Positions 1-11,900 of a stretch of 64,000 bases of DNA are shown here, piece after piece. The stretch is taken from contig JANCRA010000006.1 of NCBI GenBank assembly GCA_024362935.1, positions 33,597,924-33,661,923 of the forward strand. Reading direction: 5' to 3'. Within the stretch, counting starts at the first letter, position 1. Each line of letters begins with the position of its first letter. The notes beneath the pieces were generated by a model. The model saw nothing but the letters and a program-made list of their open reading frames with translations. It was not told where the DNA came from and ran no database searches. A program made the translations under genes and the position numbers. This DNA comes from Setophaga petechia. Taxonomy: Eukaryota; Chordata; Aves; Passeriformes; Parulidae.

Positions 1-1
1 C

Positions 2-364
2 TCGAGAAAAATCAAGAAGAACGGACAGAAGACCCTGGTGACTGTTCATCATGACGTAGGAAAAATACACCGAATTATAGAGAGGGTGAAGCATGATGGC
101 GAGTATAATTGGTGGGATACTCTCTTTGGGTGGACCCCCACTACCACAGGTGTCCTAAATAGTATATGCCATCCCATTGTTGTTCTTTTCATTCTGGCTG
201 TACTTGGTTTTATTCTGTTAGTAATTCTATTTGTTATGAATTGGGATATGAGGAAAAAGCTAAGGAAATTAGCGCCTATAATTAATGCACAAAGTTTAAC
301 GGACGAAGCAGCTTATTTAACACTTGCTAGGAATGAACTAAAAAGATTTAATGAACAAAATTGA
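2..364 (+). pseudogene. ERV env transmembrane-subunit C-terminal fragment
   Basis: The frame is open from the window edge to a TGA at 362-364. It encodes the end of a retroviral envelope transmembrane subunit: a Trp-rich membrane-proximal stretch (NWWDTLFGW), about 25 hydrophobic residues forming the membrane anchor, then a charged cytoplasmic tail of about 40 residues. A purine-rich tract (369-384) and a TG...CA LTR follow directly, the expected order at the 3' end of a provirus. The upstream part of the element lies outside the window, so its intactness cannot be judged. I infer the class only as avian ERV and could not name the family. Confidence 0.75.
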
Positions 365-368
365 TCAT

Positions 369-384
369 AAAAAGAGATGGGGGA
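369..384 (+). other. Polypurine tract of the left-edge ERV
   Basis: A purine-rich run (AAAAGAGATGGGGGAA) sits just before the TG that opens the LTR. This is the normal position of the plus-strand primer for reverse transcription. Confidence 0.65.
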
Positions 385-386
385 AT

Positions 387-865
387 TGTAATAAGTAGCA
401 ATATGTTTGTTCATTAGTTAAATTAATAGCTGAATAATTCTTATAATATAAAAAGCAATAGTTAAATAGTTTTTGCTTGTAACAAGTATTTGCTTGTAAC
501 TGTAACAAAAGCTGACCTGGCAAGAATTGCTGAGCTTGCAGAAACGTATAGTGCTTAGAATTGCTGAGCTTGCAGAAAATGTATAGTGCTTTGGAAACAT
601 ATGGTTGTAGTTAAGTCCTATAAGACAAAGTCCACCCAGCGAACAAAGCGGGCCCCCCTTCTCCTTCAAGACCACCAGAACAGGATACGTCATCCCGAGA
701 GGAGAAGAAATAAAAGACCAGACCCAGAAAGGGGGGCGCGGACTTTGAGAGCAGATTTCTCTCAGTCGCCCAGCGCTGAACTTTTGCTTGTCACTGCTTG
801 CTTTATAATCAAATAAATTCTGATTGGGAAAAGAAATTTACATGGTAAGATTCTTCCTTATAACA
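387..865 (+). mobile_element. 3' LTR of the left-edge ERV
   Basis: This 479-bp segment opens with TGTAATAAG and closes with TAACA. It has a TATA-like ATAAAAG near 711-717 and a polyadenylation signal AATAAA at 812-817. Its right boundary is fixed independently: sequence from 866 on is collinear with 57,014 on, where no LTR is present. The host sequence after the LTR begins CTGCTG, so the target duplication left of the absent 5' LTR should match the start of that string. Confidence 0.85.
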
Positions 866-1136
866 CTGCTGTGCCAGGAGCGTTCTGGGCGGGCAGGAGA
901 AGGGCTGCGTGCACGGCGGAGCGTCCTGCAAGGGGCTCACCAGAGCCTTCTGCGGGAACAGGCTGCGGGGCACGGAGGGTCTGGGACATCGCACCATCAC
1001 CAATATGATCTAGTGAAGCCAAATTTATTATCCTTTAAAAGACTATATTTAAAATAAATCTCTACTGTCCACGTCTCTCTAGCTAATACATGATTGCTTA
1101 ATCCTAGCTGTTCACTCATCTAAAATAGAATGCTGA

Positions 1137-2110
1137 TTGGATCATCTAATTTTTGACACATCTTGCTGTGGTTGTCTGGCCTACCCATGGCTCATTCTCC
1201 CAAGCTTTCTGACAAACTTGCTGAGTCCTGATGACTCTTCTTCTTGTATCTTTTTTGAGGATTTACCGACCCCAATTCTGAGTATGTCCATAATTCATTC
1301 TTTGTCAACGTGTTCACTGTCCATTATTACAAGCATGCTGGATTGTGCATCGGCTGAATATGGTCCTTGTCTTGCAAAAACTCCTCCATTCTTTCTCTGA
1401 GCCAGCATTCGAGCCAGTTAAACAAAACCCTCCCTCTCACGCTGTAAAGAACGTGGAATTGGAGTTGGAATGTGACCCTGAAATTGAAGCAGCTCCAAAA
1501 CTAAAGTAGAAAAAAGTTATTCCAGAAGCTATTGTAGAAGGGACCTTTCTCTCCAATGATGTAGAAGCTTTTCCTGTAGTAACTAATGCTGCAAGTAGAG
1601 TTTGAGAACCTCTTAATTGGAAGATTTTAGAAAAATTGAGAGCTGCAATTTCATAATTTGGTTGAAAATCCCAACTTGCACAGTCACTTCTGCAGTGTAT
1701 TTTTCCATCTAACACATTAATTCCAGCTGATGTGCATACCCTAATAAGACTTATAATGCCACCCCATCAGCAGGAGATGTTTCATAAAAGCTGGGAGGAA
1801 AAGTGTGCTCAAGAAGCAGCAAGACCTAGAGTGCAGGTGATCCTCTATATAGTTTAACAGCACAACAGTTACTTGGCAAGGGGCCCTGGGCTACTGCCAC
1901 TGCCCAGGCTAAGAGCACTGATCAAGTCTTACAGATGAGGCAACAACTAGCATATCATGCTATCCTTGCACTTCCAGGTAAGTTTCACACCATGTCTTTT
2001 ACACAAAGTCACCAAAGAAGAATGAAGACTTTGATAGATTTGTAGAGAAATTGCATGGAGCTATCTATAAAAATTCTGATTTAAATTCAGACACAAAGAT
2101 ACAGTGGTAT
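1137..2110 (+). pseudogene. ERV gag (capsid-region) relic, copy A
   Basis: The plus strand encodes broken pieces of a retroviral Gag capsid region. Recognisable parts include LIRLIMPPHQQEMFHKSWEE near 1,740-1,800, a stretch ending in LALPGK near 1,975, and a frame-shifted FVEKLHGAIYKN segment near 2,040-2,080. In-frame stops occur near 1,500-1,670. One G is missing in GTGCAGGTGATCC (about 1,831-1,843), which shifts the frame; copy B has GTGCAGGGTGATCC and stays open there. No pol or LTR flanks it. I infer a beta-like gag from the general capsid pattern. Confidence 0.6.
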
Positions 2111-2935
2111 GGATTTTGGGATCATTACTCCATTCCAAATGGAGTAATTTGGAGACTTTCCCTTCAGTCACAAGAGCCTTCCATCTCTTCCAAAAATTGC
2201 CCGCTGAAACTCTTCTGCTGCCTTCCAAATCAGTTCACTACTCCAGCATAACCCTTGAAGCATGGGCAGCTGACTCTTCAACTAATATAGTAGAAAAGAA
2301 GCATCTTTATTGCAGCACTGGACACATGCGAACTAGTTTCCAAAGACACGTGCAAGGAGTTGCAGACTCCTGCTCTCTATTTCTACAGAAAGGTTTTACA
2401 TTAGGTTCCTAAGGACCCATAATACATAATTATTACCTGCCTGCTTTGTACTTTTATCAGCTGAATATCTATATACAGCTGCGCAATTGTACTGCCTTAA
2501 GTGGGTGGGTGGGATTTTGAAATGAGGGAGTGGTTGTATGGGAGGAGGAAAACTGTTTTCCTCATGGTGAACTCTTCTGCCATGGCCAGTTGGCAAGACC
2601 TTTTCACCTGCTGGTCATGGTCCAAGCCTCTCCTAACTGTTCAATTATTCTTAAGGCAAGGTATTTCTATGGTCTCTGCTCCTTCACAATTGCTTCTTCT
2701 ATCCCTGTCACTCCTAGCTTTATGTTCCTAATATATTTGGTACTCTTTAACTAAGGTCGGTGATTTCTGCTAGCTGTATTACTAACTTAGCTTCTTACCT
2801 AATTTTAAAATCTTACCTAAAATATGCAATCTTCTACTTTTCCAATTCTATTCCCAGCTGGCCCCTCAACTCATCTGCACTTTTCAATTATCCTAATTAC
2901 ATTTTCAGCCAACCCCTTGACTCACCTCAGGCGCA
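2110..2935. other. AT-rich repeat-like tail after the gag relic
   Basis: No gene is recognised. The segment is shared by copies A, B (inverted) and C. It contains mostly short frames with no family signature and is probably further ERV-derived sequence. The homology to copy B ends near 2,925-2,935. Confidence 0.4.
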
Positions 2936-3840
2936 AGCCTGACTGCCTCTCTCCCAGCAGCTCAGAGCTGCATTGCACAGCGCTTGCTGTGCGCCAGAGA
3001 GCACAAAGCAGGCTGGCCTGGTGGGCCTGAATATTTCTCCCAAACACTCTGCACCTCACACCTTTGCTCTGGCTCAGAGCAGAAGTGCAGGATTGCAGGC
3101 GCTTCCTCCCAGAGCTGCGTGAGGCGCTGGCTCCTGCAGATGTGCCCTGCCGAGCTGTCCCTGCCTCACGCTGGCCTCACTTCCCCTGGCACAAGTGCCG
3201 GACTGGAGGAGGCTGCCCTGTGCTCCAGCCTGCCCAGCAGCCCAGCTCCCTGCCCCGGTGCCCAGGGTGCTGCACACACTGCTGGCCTTTGCCAGGAGTT
3301 CCAGGGCAGCGGCAGAAGAGGAGGAATCCTCAGCCAGCCCAGCAGCCCTCGGCTGCCCTTGGCCTTTCTCTGCTCCTGGGCGCACTCCAGACGGCCAATG
3401 CCTCCAGGCTGTGCTGTGCCCAGCACGGCTGCGCTTCCCCTCGGGAGCAGCCAGCTGCCACCTGGGCTCTGAGAGCGGAGGATTCGCCCGCTGCTAGGAA
3501 CAGGCACCCAGGGCCCGGCTGCTGCCTCTTGCAGCTGCAAGGGCCTCCTCCCAGCCTGCCTCTGCCGGGGCTCAGCCTGCTGCGGCCTCTGCCGGGGCCC
3601 TGCTGGGGCTCCAGCCCGGCCTAGGCCGGGCCCGCTCTCACCTCACAGGCGCTGACAGCTCTGCACCACAGGACACCTTCCCCAGCACCCTCTCCGATCT
3701 TTCTGCTTGCTTACTTGAGCAAGGCTCTCCTCCAGCCAAAGACATTGCACCTAGGGATACAAATCCAAGTGGCAGGAACCCCAATGCTCTCCAGTCACAG
3801 CTGAAGGCCTGCATCTGCACAGGATGTTTGGGCTGCCTCA
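2935..3840. other. GC-rich block without a recognised gene
   Basis: Overlapping 100-186 codon frames exist on both strands, which is what high GC content produces. None shows a domain pattern, splice-site framing or repeat structure I recognise. It is present in A and C (59,083 on), not in B. Confidence 0.5.
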
Positions 3841-4140
3841 TTCTTCCTTTGCTTTTGCCTTCAAATGTCATTGTCCTTTCTGCCTCAAATAGAAGTACCA
3901 GAGTGGCCAAAAACAGACCAGTTGGCCATATTCCAAAGGCAGTGTGGTCTGGAGAGAAGGAATGAAGAAGATCCTTCCCCACTTTCACACCATGCCAAAG
4001 ACACCGTGTCACTTTCCACCGTTAAGAAACAACAGACAATTCAGAAGGAATTCTCGAGCTTATATGCAGAGTGAGAAGGAAGGGAATCTTCAAGGTGAGT
4101 TGTGGTTTCAGAAACTTTATTCATTTCCAGTCCTACTCTG
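3840..4140. repeat. Diverged member of the 27.4/30.4-kb repeat family
   Basis: The run from the CTTTCTGCCTCAAATAGAAG string through the 'ccaaaggcagtgtggtctgg' and 'gaagatccttcccca' motifs resembles, at clearly lower identity, the inverted-repeat arms at 27,438-27,849 and 30,380-30,794. Like them it leads into a 'tttatt ... cctactc' tail. Family unknown. Confidence 0.5.
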
Positions 4141-4162
4141 CAGTCCTATTAGACAATCCTAC

Positions 4163-4210
4163 TCTAACCCTAACCCTAATCTTAACCCTAATCCTAATCT
4201 TAATCCTTAT
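4163..4210 (+). repeat. Degenerate telomere-like hexamer array 1 (copy A)
   Basis: CTCTAACCCTAACCCTAA opens the array, followed by TCTTAA, CCCTAA and TCCTAA variants. CCCTAA is the C-strand vertebrate telomere repeat. The array is short, mixed and internal, so it is an interstitial or subtelomere-derived relic. It is duplicated at 60,311-60,358. Confidence 0.75.
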
Positions 4211-4540
4211 CTGTAGACAGTTTTTTACTGAGACATAGTCGATGGGAAAAAACTAACGTGAGCAAGTACATCTGAGAAAGCAACAGCTGCCTAATTCAAG
4301 GACATGGTTTCTTTGAGCAAGAGGTTGTTTAATAAATTATGTGATAACAGGAGGTAAAAAAGAAGCCACAAACATCTTGAGAAAGGTGTAACTAACTTTT
4401 ATAGCTGACCAATAGTGAGCTTTAGTTTTGCAATATGTATGAGCCTTATTACTGTCATTATAAAAGTGTTTCTGTTAATCAACAAATCTGAGATTTTGTC
4501 GATCATCATCGGATGAGCAAGTCTCCCATCTACCTTGTCA

Positions 4541-4616
4541 ATTATCCTAATCCTAATCCTTATCCTAATCCTTATCCTTATCATAATCCTAATCCTTATC
4601 CTAATCCTAGTCCTAG
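4541..4616 (+). repeat. Degenerate telomere-like hexamer array 2 (copy A)
   Basis: A run of TCCTAA and TCCTTA units lies about 330 bp after the first array. It looks like a variant of CCCTAA carrying a C-to-T change in most units. It is duplicated at 60,689-60,764. Confidence 0.75.
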
Positions 4617-4624
4617 TTAACAAT

Positions 4625-5520
4625 CCTACTCTAAACTGGTGGAGGAATAAATGGTCCTGATGTTCTTGCCTCGTTCCTCTTCTTCAGTAAAACAATCAGT
4701 GGCACCAGGCTGGACGCAGGCTCAGCAGATGTTACAAATGGATGCTGCCCAAAGGGAAAAAAATCAACAAAAAACAATGAACCATGACTTTCCAAGCTCA
4801 GTGCTTCACAGAATTCCTCTGGCTCCTAGAAGGATGCAGGAAGAGGACCAATGGGACCATCTACACCTCCATCTTTTTGTGCAGGACTTTGGCATCACAG
4901 GCAAACCTGGCCCAGAATCCCACTCATCCATTTATCCAGGTATCTTCATCTTGCTGAGATTTTTGCCCTGCCAGTGCTCTAGAAATGGTGCTTTCTCTCC
5001 CTGGGGTTTCTTCCTTTCAGGAAACTCCAAAGCCTCACATAGGTCCCTGTCTTTGGAAGACAGGCACTGTGCCGATTCCCACAGGGAGACAGAGCAGTGT
5101 CTACCTTTCCGTGCCCTGCCCCTCGTGTGCTGGATGGCACCTTCCTTCCCAGCAGGGCCGGCCCTGTGGCACTGGGCCCTGCAGTTCCCTCTCTGCCACA
5201 CAACCTGGCAGTAACCCTGGCACAGTTCCCGGCTGCTTGGGCGTGCCAGGCAGCAGATGGGGCTGGGACAGGTCCCTCCCAGCTGTCCCTGTTTTCGTGG
5301 CAGAAACCTCTAAGGGTGGGCTGGGGGGCACAAACCAGGGCCCCTCCGAGGCTCACAGTGAGCCCCCCACAGCCCCTCGTGCCCACAGCCAAATCTCTGA
5401 CTGCTCAGCTGGGACTGGCTTCCTTGGCTTCCTCTACCACCATTTCATGGCTCTACCACCATTTCATGTACCCTGCATTGCTCGACTTCAATTCTTTTGC
5501 CATTAGATCAAACTGAACAC
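4625..5520. other. No recognised gene
   Basis: Frames up to 187 codons occur on both strands in GC-rich sequence without domain or splice support. The final exon expected after the last recognised kinase exon (6,114-6,251) could lie here, but I could not identify it. Confidence 0.4.
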
Positions 5521-5524
5521 TCCA

Positions 5525-5955
5525 CCAAAGTACAAAAGAGGGCAACAGAAACAGTCAGAGGACAGAGCACCTCTCCTCTCAGGAAATGCGGAGAGAGCTG
5601 GAGTTATTCAGTTTTGTGAAGAACAGGCCCCAGGGAGACTTTATTGCCACTTTGCAAGACTTCAGAGTGGCTTTGAAGAAAGTGGGGGCCATCTTTTTTA
5701 ACAGGGCCAGTTACAATAGGATATGGACAAATATTTTTAAACACAAAGGGGATCAAGTCAGAGTAGGTCTAAGGAAGAACTTGTTTACTCGGAGCATGGT
5801 GCAGCCCTGGCACAGCTTGCCCCAAGAGCTTATAGGTGCCCCCTCCCTGCAAACATTCTGGCTCTGGTGGCAAAGGGCTCTGAGCAACCTGATCTCTGTA
5901 AAGATGTCCCTGCTTATGGCAGGACACTTGCACCACAGGACCTTTACAGGGCCCT
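5525..5955 (+). mobile_element. CR1 LINE 3' fragment (copy A)
   Basis: The plus strand follows the CR1 sense strand: 'aaaagagggcaacagaaac', then the 'gggagactttattgccactt', 'aggaagaacttgtttactc' and 'gagcaacctgatct' landmarks typical of avian CR1 3' regions. It is 5'-truncated, as CR1 copies usually are, and lacks the terminal 8-bp tandem end. Duplicated at 61,673-62,103. Confidence 0.8.
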
Positions 5956-5990
5956 GCCAGCCCAGCCCAGTCTAGGATTCCTCACCGCTT

Positions 5991-8900
5991 TCATTTGAAG
6001 AGCAGCAAGAGTGGAGGTGAGGAGGAAGGGGGCTGATCTGATGCCTTGGACTTGAGTGGAGGAGGAGCCCATCCCTCAGAGCCTGTTTCACCTGCAGCCC
6101 CTTCACATTTTACCTGCAGGAGCTCCTTGGCAGACCAGCGCTGCTCCTCGTCTCTCTGCAGGCAGCAGCTCAGGAAGTCACGCAGCAAAGCCGAGAGGAG
6201 CTTGGGCTGCCGCAGCTTTGGGGTCCCTACTGTGGCTATCAGGTGCCGAGCCTGGAGAAGAAAAAACCACGAGGCTTCACCCGCTGCTTTCACATCTCTA
6301 AGTGCTCTCCCAGATCCCTTTGTTTAACCTGTGTTCTGCAGTGGCAGTTTCTGCCCTGGCAGAGACCCAGAGATGACTTTACCAACAAAAAACCCAAACC
6401 CCAATGCAGCCACAGCTTTTGCACCATCCCACAGATCTTGCCTTGGCAGCTGATTGCATTGACTGACCTAGTTAGTGGGAACTGCATCAGCACAAGCACA
6501 ATTCCTTCCCTGAGGATTCACACCAGCTTGAGAGGCTTTTTGGAAGAGGGACTTTGCTATATGAACTAATTTCAAGGATTACTACATGAAAGGCATCTCT
6601 GCAGTGCTTGTTGGTCCTTTAAGCACAGCTGCCATAGAACAAAGCTCATCAAGCTTTTTGTGCTCTTCTTGAAAACAATGGGAATTGGAAGGAAAGAAAG
6701 GAAATGCATCAGTTAATGCCCAGGGAAGGAAATAAAGATTTACAATCTCATCTTCAACACAGACACATTAAGATGCCTACACAAATGTATTGGGATGAAA
6801 ATGGCTGCTTGGGCACATAGGAACCACCTGCAGCTCTGTCTCTCAGCAGTCTGAAAATTTCAGCTTTCCATTTTTCGGCAAAAGAGAAATTTTCATGGTC
6901 AGAAGAAAGAGAGGTGCCATCCCTATGGTCACCCTCTGCTCGTTTGGCTACTCAAGTCAATGCTTTAGTGATAGGCCCATCCCAGAAAATGCCAGGAAAC
7001 AAACAGGAGGTTTTGGCAGGCTCTCCACATCACCAGGCTTCGGCTTGGTGACATAGAGAACGTGCCTTGGGCTAGGAGAGAAACACGGTCACTAAATGCA
7101 GTGCAGCAGCACTGCACAAGAAGCAGAAGAGACTCTGTGGCCTTTACACCCTCATGCCCAGGTTTCAGGCATGTTTCCCAGTGAGAAGAAACTGCACAGT
7201 GGCTTAGGTTCCTCTCTAAAGACCACAGTTTTAGAAACTTTGTTGGCTTTGGGTTTCCTTCCTTCATTTATGGAAAGATAACTGAAGTTCTGCGATGCTT
7301 CTTTCCTGTTACTGGGGCCATCTCCACAGACAAAAGAACTGGAACCACTTATAACCCAAAGGAAAGTGTTGCCTGAGAATGGAGTTTGTTTGCATGTGGT
7401 AAGGCTTGAGTTCCCCACCGAGGCAACCAAAACTAGAGCAGATGCTGATGTGTTGCAGGACATTTGTAGGAGGGGCCTTGGTGGAAGTAGTTCCAGCAGA
7501 TGGCAATGGGATTTTGTCCAATGGCACGCAGGACAGGGGGCAGGTGAGAAAGACAGTGGGATCAGTGAGTATTTGCTCCTTACCGTGCCAGAACTCTCGC
7601 TCCAGTAAGGCGGTTCTTGTTCTATCATTTCAATTCCCACTATCCCCAAAGACCATATGTCCACTTTGGGGCCATATGGGTGACCTGTCACCATTTCAGG
7701 CGCCATCCACCAAGGAGTCCCGGCTAGCGAGCACGGTCTGCTCTGCTCAGAGTTGAGCTGAGTAGAGAGGCCAAAATCAGCTGAGGAGAAAGCAAAATAC
7801 TGGTTTGATTTGAATTCTGTGCAATTAGGAAAGCAAGCAAAAGAATTCCCCAGTAGAAGTTTGAAAATGTGCTGTTGAATCTCCTGGCATTGGCAACTTA
7901 AAAAATCCCCCCATTTTTTACCCTGCCTCCAGCAGTGGCTTTTGTTCTTTGGAAACTTTAGACTTGTAACTCCCTCCCTCTGGAAGGGACATCCAGAGAG
8001 CAACAGCACTCTTGACTGCTTGTTCCTCAGCATACCTCCGTGCACATTGCAACTGTGTCACCAGCTCACAGCGGGTGTCCCTGCGCTGCCACCAGCACCA
8101 TTTTTGGGGAGCTGGCAGTCACTCCAAGCAGCCCCACAGCCACATCCCTGGAAGGCTGCAGCTGACCAAGAATATACTGACCCAGCTTGACAGAGCCGTC
8201 GGTTTTGAGAAGGATGTTGCTGCTTTTCACATCTCGATGGATCACATCGTTTGAGTGAAGAAAATCCAGTCCTTGCAGGCACTGAGAGAGAAAACAGAAA
8301 GTGGTGGGCAAAAAGAAGTGATGTGATTTCATCACACAAGAAAGAAAGAATCTAAAAGATTCCCTCTCCAGGGGAATGGGGAGTAATGGCAGAACACAGT
8401 GCCACTGAGAGGAAGAGCTTGCTGCTCCAACACTTGCAGAGCAGGACCTTTCTAAGGAAAGGCACGTCAGCTTTTGAAAGAGGAACAACACCTGCTTTTG
8501 TAGGCTGTCCCCTGCAAACCAGCCAGCATGACTCCTGCTCAGAAGCAAGGAGCATTTTGGCTGCACTCCTATCCTTTTTAGCTGAGGACTGAGAGAAATG
8601 TGTCTCTCTCTTTTTTCTTTGCTGTTTGTTTCAAATCCTGCCACCAGCATCTTTGCTTTTACAGGCAAGGAATGCAGTGAAGACAGACTCCAGGCAAACA
8701 TTTAGAGAAGCAAGGTGGAGAACAGCAAATAGAAATACAAGAGACAGAGCGAGAATACAACAGCAGGAGATAAGAGTCCTGGCATTGAGTACAGGGAGTG
8801 CAGGGGCAATGGCAGGCCTTTCACTTGAGGTGCTCTTACTTGCCCATAGGATAGCAGCAACACAGAAACAAGCTTGGCACATGAAACCTCTCCTGTTCTG

Positions 8901-11900
8901 AGCCCCTGTTTGCCAGACAATCCTGCCCAAGCCCTTGGAAACACAGATGGGATTGCTGACCTCCCGACTGATGGCTGCCATCTCATCTTCACACAGGAAG
9001 CTCTTGCTGATGACATCGCTCAGAGTGCCCCCATCCATGTACTCCATGACCAGCAAGAGTTCCTTGCCCAGAAGGTAGCTGAAAGAAGGAAACAAGGGTG
9101 TGGAGATGAACATGCATGGCTACGTCGATTTTTTGCTTCAAGGTTTCTTATTTCCAGATGCCTTTGTGACAAGAACAGAATCAAAGGAATAGATATTCCC
9201 TCTTGGCTGTGCGTTGTTTGCAATCTGTGCAGTCTCAAAGAGAAAGGCACAGCTGTGAAAAAGGAGATGTCTTAGATGGGCAGCAAATGAAAAGTGCAGT
9301 TTAGAAACAGCCCAGATAAAAAACCTGTCAGGCATGGTGTTTCTGGAAATAAGCACCTAGTCTTCCTGGCATGCATAGCAATGGCAAAGAGGGGAACAAT
9401 CCAAGGGAAATCCACTTTAGGATGGTTCATCAGCACTTAAGAAACTTCAAAAAATCAATCCCAAGTAAATGTGGAGGCCGTGAACTTCGAGGCTGTTGAG
9501 ATAGGAAGATACAGCTGATGCAGGTTTTGAATAATTTTGGAATAATTACCAAACTAGGTGTGCCAGGGAAGACTCATGCAGACAAGATGCACTCTCTTCT
9601 CATCCATTGGAGATGAGTAGAGAAATAGGAATAAATAAAAATTAACAGCTCTACATTCTGCCACTGACCAAAGTGGGTTTTTAACCTCTCATGTTTGCTG
9701 TATGTAAATGCACATCCATGAGATAAGACCATGACCTCTCACCTGTCTAAATAATTCACAACATTGGGATTCCTATACCTCTCCATGATCATGATTTCAT
9801 TATAGGTTAGTTCCTTCCTCCTCAGTCCTTGAAGATTTATTTTTTTTATTGCCACCTAAAATGACATTGAAAATCAGTAACTTGAGAAGTTGGTGACACG
9901 AGACCACAATGCACATGGAGCGAGTGATTTTGCAATGACACAGCTGAGCTGTGCCAAACTGCCTTGTGATTAGGCACTGCAGTAATTAGGAACTGACATT
10001 CCAACAGCCCATTTCTCTGCTCCCTTGGGAGCCATTTACAGGACACGTGGGGCCACTGACATTTTGCCTTGGCCACTTGGTAACAGTGGTGTCTCATTTC
10101 TCGCCCACAAACCTCTGACCATAATCTCTGCTGCTTTGTTTGGGACTCAGAAGAAGTAATCCATGCCTTAATACTCTGTGGATACATCTTGGGCTATGGG
10201 CAGGGCTTAGGGCGTTCAGGGACGCCTTGCAGATCTCTCCCTACGTGCAGTTCCCAAGTGCAGCACTGCAGGTGGCTAAGGAACTACCAGTAACTTTCAG
10301 ATGGATTTGCTGGCAGCCAGAAAGGAGAACTCAGGACTCTGAAGCTGTAGCCCCAAAGAGCAGGGAGGTGCTCGAAGGCACCGCCTTTGTTTTAGCAATG
10401 GGGAGCGAGCGAGCGCGTCCTTCTCTGAAAGGAACCGCTGCCCTCCGTGCCTTCCTTCCGCCAGCTGAGGAGGACAAAGTCCCAGATGTATTTTGCGGGC
10501 TGGCACCAGTCTGTGCTTCTTGTGCCTTTTCAGCACAGCTCTGCCCAAAGCTCCAGCCACAGCTCACACCAGAGGGGAAAGCCCTCGAGGGCAGCAGAGT
10601 CAGTGCTGTTGACATTTACCTCTCCTCCTGTGGCAGTGTCAAGTGCTCTATAAACATCTCCAAAACTCCTAGAAACAAAACAGAAGCAGAGAAAGGAGAA
10701 GCATTTAGATCTTGCAGTGAAAGCCAGCCCACACAGGAGATCTCTGCTGGAAGTGTCAAAACCTGCGGGATGCAGGAGGGCTCTGCCAGGATGCAGATGA
10801 TGCATTTTCCTCTCAAGGGCATGGGCACTGGGCCTTTCCTGAAGCACTGGGGTTCAACTTCTAAAGGGAGTTTAGTCTTTCCTCTTGGGTTTCACTTTCT
10901 AAACAGTGTGGTTCCTATCCTGACCACAGAGTGTTTCCTTCTTCAAACCAGGGGAAAGAATTGTTCCTGGGAACTGTTATCTCGAGCTTTGATAGGGCGT
11001 ACGTTGCTCTTTCAGGCAAGCAAGTTTCTTCTTTTTTCATTAGTGTGCCAGTATGATTTTGAGACATACAAAATATGCTAAAGAAATTAACACAGATCTG
11101 TCCCACACTTGAGAGACAAGGAGACCTTCCAGGTGCTGTTCCTTGATGCAGGCAAGACCTCGGTAGCAAGGACTATCTCTGACAATGCCTTCTGAGCCCA
11201 CTCACAAATTCTGAGCAGCACTGAGAGAAGGGACAATCTATCCTTACTGTGTGAACATCTTTGCAGCTAGCCTGACTTCATGCTGGATAGACATTCCAGC
11301 AGAAAAACACCCGGCCCATGGCTGTGCAGGAGTAACTGCCGTTGGACTCACCCGCTGCCAATATATTTCAGATCCGTGTATTTCATCAGGGGATTTTCAT
11401 TGGGGTTCACCATTCTTCCTGAAGGAAACAAAATGCAGGATGCTGACTTTAGAGCAGAGATCCCAGCTTCCAGGAGATACAAAAGGTAGCCCCAGTGCCT
11501 GGAGCTCTGAGCCCTTTGTGGTCAGCTGGGTAACAACAACCACAACCAGGCGCACAGCTGTGCAGCACAGGTGGCCAGCACAGAGACTGATTTTGTACAG
11601 TCCTTTGAAGAGTTCTCTTGACAGGAAACAAAGCACAGGGACGTGCGATCCCAGGAGAGGAGGACATCTTCCCCACCTTTCAGCAGTTTGCCAGAAGAAT
11701 GCCTTCCCATTTGTAAACCAGAGCAGCTCAAGCTAGAACCGATCCCAACGGGGCTTTCAGCATCAGGAGCCTCACCTGTTTATGAGCAGGCTGAGCTCAA
11801 AGATGCCCCTCTCCCAGCTAAGGAAGGCTCCAGCCTCTGCATCCCCTCCAGCCCTCAGGGACAGGGCAGCTGGCACAACAAGGCTGGCAAAGCCCAAGCA

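Larger units (their letters stand above)
866..7866 (+). repeat. Segmental duplication copy A
   Basis: This whole interval recurs in the same orientation at 57,014-64,000 (copy C) with about 1% mismatch in the stretches compared by eye and a few small indels; the offset is about 56,148. The part 866 to about 2,935 also recurs inverted at about 30,800-32,870 (copy B). It holds an ERV gag relic, a GC-rich block, telomere-like repeats, a CR1 and the two last recognised exons of the PAK-like kinase gene. Confidence 0.95.

Noticed and set aside
2984..3624. Overlapping 162- and 186-codon plus frames (and 59,132-59,772)
   Set aside because: Low-information Pro/Leu/Ala/Cys-rich translations in a GC-rich block, open on both strands, with no domain or splice evidence.
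4163..4616. A true chromosome end or active telomere
   Set aside because: The arrays are short, mixed and internal, with unique sequence continuing on both sides.
10140..11081. Plus-strand frame of 313 codons
   Set aside because: It is antisense to kinase exon K2 and its introns, has no domain, and the minus strand explains the conserved sequence.
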